From Puniceicoccales bacterium (lineage in GTDB: Bacteria > Verrucomicrobiota > Verrucomicrobiia > Opitutales > JAIRKQ01), in NCBI GenBank assembly GCA_031279395.1, contig JAITIO010000020.1:1-13735 (forward strand): DNA of 13,735 bases, in the 5' to 3' direction. A program made the position numbers and the translations under genes. The notes below the pieces were generated by a model. That model did not search any database. It was given only the letters and a program-made list of their open reading frames with translations, and was not told where the DNA came from. Positions within the stretch are counted from its first letter, which is position 1. Each line of letters starts with the position of its first letter. Below are positions 7,760 to 13,735 of the stretch, piece after piece.

Positions 7760-7787
7760 ATAATATCTAAAAATATTAGGATTGCAA
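7760..7787 (-). promoter_or_regulatory. Candidate promoter for the GspF-type gene, possibly leaderless
   Basis: On the minus strand TTGCAA (7782-7787, 4 of 6 to the -35 consensus) and TATTAT (7760-7765, 5 of 6 to the -10 consensus) are 16 bp apart. The -10 box ends six bases before the GTG start, so transcription would begin at or next to the start codon. That fits the absence of a ribosome binding site. In such AT-rich DNA chance matches are common, so this is tentative. Confidence 0.3.
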
Positions 7788-7976
7788 CAAATATATGTAA
7801 AAATTTGCCATTTCTATATTTTTAATGCAAATAGTACCTATATTCTCCCGCACTTCTATTTTCTATCAGCCTCTAAATCTACAGAATACATTCGTTGGCA
7901 CGCTTGCTAACCAAAGTAATTGCTTTGACCTTTCGTGGGGCAATTTCCAGGAAAAATATCCATTTTCTCACCAATA

Positions 7977-9215
7977 TTAACGTTTGCCGGTGAAAATGTT
8001 TGAACAATCCTCCAATGCCGTGATTGCTTCGTCTATTTCTTGTTTTGTATTGTATAGACATAGCGATATTCTGGCGGTACCGGAAACTCCCAAAATCTGC
8101 ATTAATGGTTGGGCACAGTGAGTTCCAGCTCGTATGGCTATTCCTCGACTTCCCAAGTGGGTAGCAACATCGTGGGCATGCACATCATTTAAATTAAAAG
8201 AGAAAACTCCCGATTGATTTTTAGAAATTCCATAGACTTTTATGCCAGGAACATTTCGTATTTTTCCACTGGCATATTGCATTAATTCGGAAAAATATGC
8301 CTTGGCAGATTTCCAATCTATTTCTTTTAAAAAATCCATGGCAACCCCCAAGCCCAGTACGGCAGCGATATCCGGTGTCCCCGCTTCAAATTTTGTCGGT
8401 GGCAGCTTAAAACTGCTATCCTCAAAGTGTACTTTATTTACGATATTTCCCCCCACGTGATAGGGAAGCATGTCTTGCAACAGGTCATACTTGCCAAATA
8501 AAAATCCACTACCCGTTGGCCCAAATCCTTTGTGCCCCGAACATGCAAAAAAGTCACAATCAATCTCGCCCAAATTAATTTTTTCCGAAGCTAGGGAACA
8601 AGCTCCGTCGATCAATATCCTTGCCCCATGGGAATGGGCAATGGCACCTAGCGCCCTAATATCATTAATGCTACCAAGCACATTACTAATATGTTGGATG
8701 GCAACAAACTTTGTTTGTTTGGAAAACAAATGTCCGTACTGCTCGATGTCGATGGTATAATCCGTGTTTAGCGGAATAATCCTACGCCTAACTCCAATTT
8801 CATGTTCTAAAACCTGCCATGGCAGATAATTTGCGTGGTGTTCCGCTGCCCCAATGAGGATCTCATCACCGGCCGTCAAAAATTTTCTTCCATAGCTATA
8901 GGCGACTAAATTTATTGCCTCCGTAGCCCCTCGAACAAATACTATTTCATTGGGATTGTTTACGCCGAAATATTCGGCAACACTAAGGCGTGCCTGTTCA
9001 TATTCATTGGTCGCCCTTTCACTAAATTCGTACATTCCCCGGTGTACGTTGGAATTGTAAGTCGAATAAAAATCGACGATTTTATCGATGACAGGTTGGG
9101 GTTTTTGGGTCGTTGCCGAATTATCCAAATAGACTAATGGATTCCCATTTCTAAGAGGTTTGCTAAGAATCGGAAAGTGTTTTCGAAATTTTTCGATGGA
9201 GAATTCATGGCCCAT
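7977..9215 (-). CDS. sufS: Cysteine desulfurase, SufS type
   Basis: This PLP enzyme removes sulfur from cysteine as a persulfide for Fe-S cluster assembly in the cytosol. Starting at ATG 9215 gives 412 residues and the opening MGHEFSIEKFRKHFPIL, which matches the family N-terminus. The frame is open to an ATG at 9302, giving 29 atypical extra residues; neither start has a ribosome binding site. Counted from 9302, I see YLDNSATTQ at 58-66, the PLP-stacking EHHAN at 154-158, the PLP aspartate 232 in IDGAC, the PLP lysine 258 in SGHK, and catalytic Cys396 in RAGTHCAQP. Two residues deviate: the usual DGAQ reads DGAC, and the usual RxGHHC reads RAGTHC. No sufBCD or sufU/sufE gene is adjacent. It is divergent from cmk across 118 bp (from 9302) and 223 bp upstream of the GspF-type gene. 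Confidence 0.88.
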   Translation of the reverse strand: MGHEFSIEKFRKHFPILSKPLRNGNPLVYLDNSATTQKPQPVIDKIVDFYSTYNSNVHRGMYEFSERATNEYEQARLSVAEYFGVNNPNEIVFVRGATEAINLVAYSYGRKFLTAGDEILIGAAEHHANYLPWQVLEHEIGVRRRIIPLNTDYTIDIEQYGHLFSKQTKFVAIQHISNVLGSINDIRALGAIAHSHGARILIDGACSLASEKINLGEIDCDFFACSGHKGFGPTGSGFLFGKYDLLQDMLPYHVGGNIVNKVHFEDSSFKLPPTKFEAGTPDIAAVLGLGVAMDFLKEIDWKSAKAYFSELMQYASGKIRNVPGIKVYGISKNQSGVFSFNLNDVHAHDVATHLGSRGIAIRAGTHCAQPLMQILGVSGTARISLCLYNTKQEIDEAITALEDCSNIFTGKR

Positions 9216-9364
9216 GTTTCGCAAAAACATAAATAAAGGCATGTTTTTTTGAAGCAAATTATTTCCCAATGGGGAAAAAGAAACGGCATGATCCAATGCC
9301 ATAAACCGGAAAATTTTTCCCGTAGAAATGAAGGAGTAATATTGAAATGAATCCCGTTAGATAA

Positions 9365-9390
9365 ATTCTTTCAAAGAATAATCTTTCAAA
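9365..9390. repeat. Palindrome plus repeated half-site in the sufS-cmk divergent region
   Basis: ATTCTTTCAAAGAAT (9365-9379) has 7-bp inverted arms around one central base. Its left half recurs 15 bp further on: TTCTTTCAAA at 9366-9375 and ATCTTTCAAA at 9381-9390. It lies between the divergent starts of sufS and cmk, where an operator would be expected. On the minus strand both copies read TTTGAAAGA, so they could also supply a -35 element for sufS. No regulator can be assigned. Confidence 0.4.
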
Positions 9391-9420
9391 ATGGGCATAC
9401 GCCATAATATGTAGTACACA

Positions 9421-10089
9421 ATGCGAGATTTTATCACTGTGGCCATCGATGGAGCTGCGGCTTCTGGGAAAACCTCAACAGCTCTGCGAATAGCCGACAA
9501 GTACAAATTTTTAGTAGCATCGACGGGTTCCTATTATCGAGCAATTGCACTAAAAATGATGAAGACCAACATAAATAGCGACGACATTTCGGGCATACAA
9601 CATTTCCTTGGGAAAATCCTCCTTGAGACGAAAATCATTGGAAATGTCTCGAACATCACCGTCGATGGCAAAAGTTTTGAGGAAAAAGAATTGCGAACCC
9701 AACAGGTGAATAAAAATGTCGCCTCCTATGCCACCATTCCCGCTGTTAGACAGCGTTTATTGTCATACCAGAGGTCACAAATTAACGAGGCCCGTACCAA
9801 TGGATTTCGGGGATTAGTTATGGAAGGCAGGGACATAACAAGCGTAATTTTGCCAGATGCGGATCTACGGTTTTTCCTGGAAGCCAGTGCACAGGAACGG
9901 TTGTCTCGCAGAGAAAATGATTGGGAATATGACTACACAGCCGAACGCGATAAAATTGACATCGGAAGAACCATACAGCAAAACGGTGTGCATAAAATTG
10001 ATACGGGTACCAATGGTTTGGATGTCGTTGTGGCAATGATTTCCGCCGAAGTAGACAAAATTTTGTCCACCCAAGGTCAGGACTCATAA
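9421..10089 (+). CDS. cmk: Cytidylate kinase
   Basis: It phosphorylates CMP and dCMP to the diphosphates in the cytosol. The 222-residue length is normal. The P-loop IDGAAASGKT is at 9-18, the CMP-binding STGSYYRA at 34-41 (usual form DTGxxYRA), GRDITSVILPDA at 136-147, and FFLEASAQERLSRR at 151-164. The LID region around 176-195 (RDKID...R...KIDT) lacks the usual PL and A.DA motifs and looks about three residues shorter than normal, a mild divergence. ATG 9421 puts the P-loop at the usual distance from the N-terminus, though no Shine-Dalgarno sequence precedes it. CATAAT at 9403-9408 could be a -10 box, which would leave a very short leader. The transposase remnant follows 12 bp after the stop, before rsmD. 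Confidence 0.9.
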   Translation: MRDFITVAIDGAAASGKTSTALRIADKYKFLVASTGSYYRAIALKMMKTNINSDDISGIQHFLGKILLETKIIGNVSNITVDGKSFEEKELRTQQVNKNVASYATIPAVRQRLLSYQRSQINEARTNGFRGLVMEGRDITSVILPDADLRFFLEASAQERLSRRENDWEYDYTAERDKIDIGRTIQQNGVHKIDTGTNGLDVVVAMISAEVDKILSTQGQDS

Positions 10090-10101
10090 AAAGAAAGTTG
10101 A

Positions 10102-10521
10102 CAAAAGGAGGGAAAGAAGCCAGTGAAGTTGCTCCTGACAGCTGGGAACGTTAATAACATAGTTGGGGTCAGGGAACTGCTGAAAGACTTGCCGGATGAG
10201 GATTACTTGCTGACCGACAAGAGATGCGGTGCCGACTATGGTTATTGTACTCGAAAATGGCATCTAGTGATGCGGGGAATTTTTCTCTTGGCTGCTATCG
10301 GTTGTTTTTTATGCTCCAGCGGTTCTGCCAGAGGCACGGGAAGGATGCTGGAGAAGAGTATGCGTCTTTCTGCATGTTGACTGGTGATTATCTTTGATGC
10401 AAAATAGGTAGTTCGCCTTTTGTCCATTTTTTCCATCTTCCTTCAGCAGGAACTAAATGGCCATGAATTTTATCCGACCATATCAATCGCCATATCAATT
10501 ATATGATTGCAACGGCATTGA
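10102..10521 (+). pseudogene. Decayed IS5-family-like transposase remnant
   Basis: No intact gene is present, but fragments in different frames follow the order of an IS5-type DDE transposase. First, KKPVKLLLTAGNVNNI and LLKDLPDEDYLLTDK (10114-10218) match the block where the second catalytic Asp lies in a DKGYDAD-like motif, here altered to DKRCGAD. Next, in another frame, LENGI (about 10249-10263). Then FCQRH followed by SFCML and DY (about 10320-10400) recalls the RHKVEN..F..LKD block. Last, GHEFYPTISIAISII then a stop (about 10461-10505) recalls the C-terminal AHTFxSAIxIA segment. The N-terminal half with the first catalytic Asp is missing and several frameshifts and stops intervene, so it is dead. 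The GTG at 10123 opens 85 codons but is not a real start. I did not identify terminal inverted repeats. The later fragments are weaker matches than the first. Confidence 0.62.
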
Positions 10522-10544
10522 AAATATGATCAATGGGAAACCAG

Positions 10545-11117
10545 ATGCGAATTACAGGAGGAAAGGCACGAGGTATACTGCTAACTGTTCCAAATGGTGT
10601 TGAATATTTACGCCCCGCCACGGATTTTTTAAGGGAAGCAGTTTTTTCGTCTTTGGGAACGAAAACGCAGGGAGCGTTTGTCCTAGATCTTTTCGCAGGA
10701 ATCGGTAGCTACGGCCTTGAGGCCCTAAGCCGTGGGGCAGATGCTTGCGTTTTTGTGGAAAATAATCGTTTGGCAGTCGGTGCAATTGAAAATAACATAA
10801 GGGATGTTAAAAAGTCCGCTGCTAGAAATTTCAATGGGAAGGTTTTTTGCCAAGATGTTTTCCTTTGGTCCGAAACCTGTGATGTAAAATTTGATATTAT
10901 TTTCGTTGATCCGCCCTACAACATGGTGGAAAATAGAGGAGAGGAATTGTTGGCAACATTTTCCCGATTCCTCAAGCCTTCCGAAGAATCCAGGATGGTT
11001 ATCGAGGTACCTGGATCGTATAAAATTAATACACCGGACGGTATTGTGGAAGTTAGAAGGTTGGGAAGAATTGGGCACTCTAGACAACCAAATGCGTTGA
11101 TATATGGGAAAAAATAA
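10545..11117 (+). CDS. rsmD: 16S rRNA (guanine966-N2)-methyltransferase RsmD
   Basis: RsmD methylates G966 of 16S rRNA on the assembling small subunit using S-adenosylmethionine. The protein is 190 residues from ATG 10545. I prefer this to ATG 10533 because family members begin MRI.GG and GGGA lies about 8 nt upstream. Visible motifs are the substrate-loop RPATDFLREAVFSSL at 23-37 (usual RPT.D..REalFn.L), the SAM-binding LDLFAGIGSYGLEAL at 47-61, the acidic end of beta-2 at E72, and the catalytic DPPY at 122-125. All are intact. It starts just after the transposase remnant, so its promoter may lie within that debris. Its last 14 bases overlap the murJ start, which suggests joint translation. 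Confidence 0.9.
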   Translation: MRITGGKARGILLTVPNGVEYLRPATDFLREAVFSSLGTKTQGAFVLDLFAGIGSYGLEALSRGADACVFVENNRLAVGAIENNIRDVKKSAARNFNGKVFCQDVFLWSETCDVKFDIIFVDPPYNMVENRGEELLATFSRFLKPSEESRMVIEVPGSYKINTPDGIVEVRRLGRIGHSRQPNALIYGKK

Positions 11118-12669
11118 CGGCAGTACATTAAAAAATATTTCGATAGTATCAAGTACGACTGTCCTTTCACGCCTGTTGGGATTTTTGCGGGATATGACAT
11201 TTTTCGCATCCTTTGGCATGTCGGAAATCGGAGCCGCTTTCCTATTGGCTTTTAGTTTGCCGAATCTATTTCGGCGGTTGCTTGGAGAGGGAGCACTGTC
11301 CTCTGCCATCATGCCAGTAATGTCATCGCACTACGTTAAACACGGCAAGGATTCTATGCTAAGGTTATTTAGCCACATTATATTTAGATTAGTGATAATT
11401 TTTACGCTAATACTGGTTGGTGCATACGGACTTATTATTTTTATCAACCCGTTGCTAATTGACCCCAAATGGAGTATGGTACTGAAATTCACGACGGCAC
11501 TTTTGCCCTACATGGTTTTTGTGTGCCTAGCGGCTGTGGTTGCGGTTGTATTAAATGTGATGGGACGATTTTTCATATCATCCATCAATCAGATCTGGAT
11601 GAACCTGTCGATGATCTTATCCCTATGGGGGGGATATTGCTTTGGCCTTGACGGCCTACGGCTTGTATATTGTCTGATAGGTGGGGTATTGCTAGGCGGC
11701 CTGATCCAATTGGCCATACCAATGCTATCCGTATTTGTATGTGGCTGGCATCCACAACTTGATCAAAACGTGCCAAAACTCAAAGAAAACATGGCGGATG
11801 TTTGGAAATTATTTCTGCCGGGCATGTTTGGTGCTGCGGTGGAACAGCTTAATTTCTTCATATCCCGTGCGATTGCCTACACGTTTAGCACGTCGGCAGT
11901 CTCCCTAATATACCTATCCAACCGATTGACGGAACTCCCGATGGGAGTCTTCGGTTGGGCAATCATAACGGTGTTCTTTCCGAGCATAGCTAAGGCGGTT
12001 AGCTCAAAATCAGACACAGCAAGTATAAACAAAACATTCAATGAAACTTTAGTCGCCATGGTGTGGATTTTATTGCCTTCGGCGTTGGGCATATTCCTAC
12101 TGAGAAAAGAAATTTTATCAGTCTTTTTTGTTCACGGAAAGTTTACGTTCGACGACATTTCCCAAGTATTACCAATCATATCGGTATACTGCATAGGTTT
12201 GGTATTTTCAGGCACATCCTCCCTATTAATTCGGGGATTTCATTCGCTGAAAGATACCAAAACCCCTGCCTGCGTTGGGGTTGTAGTTTTTACGATCAAC
12301 GTGACATTCTCCCTGATATTTTTGAAAATTTTTGAACCCGTTGGGATTTCCGCAGGTACAAAATTAGCACTAGCCAATGTTATAGCCACAATTACGCAAA
12401 CGGTATGTCTGTCCATGTCGTTGAAAAGTAAATTAAAAGGTTGGTCAATTTTGGCAGAATCCAGAAGCTACATGACCATATTTCACGGATGCATTTGGAT
12501 AGCCATCATGGCATCTTTTGCTAAAATGGCCGTAAAAGCATATGGTCCCTTTGGGCAACGGATCAATGATCTTATCACCATCACGCTGGCTGTTATACTA
12601 TCGGTGCTAGCCTATTTGATCGTTAACCGAAAACTCATAGCGAAAGTCTGGGCATCGCGAAAAATATAA
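11104..12669 (+). CDS. murJ: Lipid II flippase MurJ
   Basis: MurJ turns lipid II across the inner membrane for peptidoglycan synthesis. The protein has 521 residues and is hydrophobic throughout, consistent with 14 transmembrane helices. SRLLGFLRD at 22-30 carries the cavity arginines (R23, R29). FRRLLGEGALSSAIMPV at 56-72 is the family signature with the next arginine pair. SNRLTELPMGVFGWAI lies near 280-295. The acidic residue normally found just before the AF..AF segment (Asp39 in E. coli, from memory) is replaced here by a small residue in EIGAAFLLAF at 41-50, with Glu41 nearby. The gene begins inside rsmD with no ribosome binding site, so translation is probably coupled. It is convergent with the autotransporter gene 37 bp downstream, and I see no clear terminator there. 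Confidence 0.92.
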   Translation: MGKNNGSTLKNISIVSSTTVLSRLLGFLRDMTFFASFGMSEIGAAFLLAFSLPNLFRRLLGEGALSSAIMPVMSSHYVKHGKDSMLRLFSHIIFRLVIIFTLILVGAYGLIIFINPLLIDPKWSMVLKFTTALLPYMVFVCLAAVVAVVLNVMGRFFISSINQIWMNLSMILSLWGGYCFGLDGLRLVYCLIGGVLLGGLIQLAIPMLSVFVCGWHPQLDQNVPKLKENMADVWKLFLPGMFGAAVEQLNFFISRAIAYTFSTSAVSLIYLSNRLTELPMGVFGWAIITVFFPSIAKAVSSKSDTASINKTFNETLVAMVWILLPSALGIFLLRKEILSVFFVHGKFTFDDISQVLPIISVYCIGLVFSGTSSLLIRGFHSLKDTKTPACVGVVVFTINVTFSLIFLKIFEPVGISAGTKLALANVIATITQTVCLSMSLKSKLKGWSILAESRSYMTIFHGCIWIAIMASFAKMAVKAYGPFGQRINDLITITLAVILSVLAYLIVNRKLIAKVWASRKI

Positions 12670-12706
12670 AAATACTAACACATTCTAAAAGAGATATTTG
12701 GCTTTT

Positions 12707-13735
12707 CTAGAAAGAATATTCTATTCCACCGGAGAGGTTATGGGCTAAAGAATCTTTGTTGAATCTTGAGGAATATGACCCGACAATACTCCAATGATTA
12801 CTCAGCTTTTGTGAAGCGTTAAATAACACGACGGTAGCATTTCTGGTAGGGTACCTCAAGAACTTGTTAATGTCGTTAAAGATAGCAGCGGTAGCAAAAG
12901 CAGCGACGGTACGGACAAAATCGAAATTCTGAATTACTTGGAACTCCCATCCAACTTTCAAAGACAGGGTCAATTTTTTGTTGGCATGTTTGAAGGTTTC
13001 CTTTTCCACATTAAGTCCGACGACGGTGGCAAGAAAATTATAGTCAAGTTTAACGCCATAGTCTGGCATCATTTCATTGCTATGCTGATAGATGTGACTA
13101 TAGTTTGCTTTGAGCCATAGTCCAAATTGGTATCCACTATAGGCATATAGATTCTTTATAAATTCTGCTCCTAGGAAAATACTGTGGGATACAAATTTGG
13201 TATCGGACATTTCCTTTAATGTCGTCAACCTGGGAATAGGCGTGTTGAGATCCCCAACATGGAGTTTATCGCTACTGTGGTTATATCCAAGAATAATCCC
13301 AATGTTAGTCTTTAAACATTTGTCACTGAATGATTCATAGGCGCTAAACAGCTTTACTACATAGGAATCATGGTTGTTACCTGTAATGAAGTGGTTAGGA
13401 TCGACATTGAAGGTAGTATCGGGAGTTTCCCCTGTTCTAGAAAGAATACCGGAAGGTGTCATTTTCCCGTGAACATACCCCAAAGCAGCTCCCAGGCGAA
13501 GATATTTTTCATCGCCAAATGTCCAAACATTGTCAACTCCTAAGACAAAACCAAACATATCGTTCTTGTAGTTACATTTTGAGACGATATTATTTCGATG
13601 CATGTGGCCATAGATGGCATGAATAAATGGATCGGTAAGGCAGCCTTTGACATTTGTTATACGATTGGAGAAAGCATTGGTCAGTAAATTATTAGCGGCC
13701 ACTGCTAGGGATGCTAGCTCATCACCAATGAGAGG
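12707..13735 (-). CDS. Autotransporter, C-terminal beta-barrel domain (5' partial)
   Basis: The frame is open for 342 residues from the window edge to TAG at 12707-12709. A GTG at 13702 could be mistaken for a start, but coding continues upstream (LIGDELASLAVAANN), so the gene enters from outside. Residues about 3-28 look like the amphipathic helix that sits in the barrel pore. The rest is alternating aromatic/polar beta strands (PFIHAIYGHMHRNN, MFGFVLGVDN, YLRLGAALGYVHGK) ending in GGIEYSF. A terminal aromatic residue is the usual outer-membrane sorting signal recognised by BamA. This fits the type V secretion autotransporter barrel, which carries a passenger to the cell surface. The passenger is not in the window, so its role cannot be given. 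The barrel ending at the C-terminus shows it is complete at that side. Confidence 0.85.
   Translation of the reverse strand, partial: PLIGDELASLAVAANNLLTNAFSNRITNVKGCLTDPFIHAIYGHMHRNNIVSKCNYKNDMFGFVLGVDNVWTFGDEKYLRLGAALGYVHGKMTPSGILSRTGETPDTTFNVDPNHFITGNNHDSYVVKLFSAYESFSDKCLKTNIGIILGYNHSSDKLHVGDLNTPIPRLTTLKEMSDTKFVSHSIFLGAEFIKNLYAYSGYQFGLWLKANYSHIYQHSNEMMPDYGVKLDYNFLATVVGLNVEKETFKHANKKLTLSLKVGWEFQVIQNFDFVRTVAAFATAAIFNDINKFLRYPTRNATVVLFNASQKLSNHWSIVGSYSSRFNKDSLAHNLSGGIEYSF

Noticed and set aside
9331..9364. AAGGAG followed 10 nt later by a five-codon frame (MNPVR) upstream of cmk
   Set aside because: It is too short to judge, with no attenuator-like hairpin or run of regulatory codons after it; probably chance.
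10098..10103. Perfect TTGACA on the plus strand after cmk
   Set aside because: No -10 box at the right distance, and it lies at the edge of the transposase remnant.
10123..10380. 85-codon gene starting at GTG with an upstream AAGGAGG
   Set aside because: Its first half matches the interior of an IS5-type transposase and the match continues upstream of the GTG, so it is a fragment. The Shine-Dalgarno-like sequence is also too far from the GTG.
10725..11312. 195-codon minus-strand frame across the rsmD-murJ junction
   Set aside because: It crosses two well-supported plus-strand genes and shows no family features.
12705..13448. 14-mer TTCTAGAAAGAATA found at 12705-12718 and 13435-13448
   Set aside because: Both copies lie within the autotransporter coding sequence in different contexts, with no extended repeat around them.

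Overview
The window is AT-rich DNA from a Gram-negative (diderm) bacterium. An autotransporter beta-barrel ending in phenylalanine (12707-13735) shows an outer membrane, and murJ shows peptidoglycan synthesis. A multicopy unknown protein family, an autotransporter and a decayed insertion sequence would suit a host-associated or reduced lineage. The PVC superphylum (Verrucomicrobiota side) is my guess for the phylum, but that is inference. Clear Shine-Dalgarno sequences are scarce.

Left edge (1-1257): two convergent genes of one unrecognised family. The first is cut by the window edge. The second carries a likely one-base frameshift that separates it from a further 76 codons holding more copies of its own helical repeat. 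A tandem palindrome lies between them.

Minus-strand block (1258-7753): in transcription order a GspF/PilC-type secretion platform protein, a multi-domain GH13 glycogen/starch-debranching-type enzyme, a CDP-alcohol phosphotransferase of the TagF/TarL type, and an IspD-SDR fusion like Haemophilus Bcs1/Acs1. The gaps are 59 bp, 48 bp and a 4-bp ATGA overlap. The last two genes look like a two-gene cassette that makes CDP-ribitol and transfers ribitol phosphate to a surface glycan, which would be a teichoic-acid-like modification in a diderm.

Housekeeping block (7977-12669): sufS on the minus strand, divergent from cmk, rsmD and murJ on the plus strand. SufS has two substitutions in conserved active-site motifs. 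A fragmentary IS5-like transposase lies between cmk and rsmD, and rsmD and murJ overlap by 14 bp.

Right edge (12707-13735): the C-terminal barrel of an autotransporter, convergent with murJ; its passenger lies outside the window. I saw no tRNA, rRNA, CRISPR array or intact mobile element. The observations I rate highest are the frameshifted paralogue family, the ribitol-phosphate cassette and the SufS substitutions.
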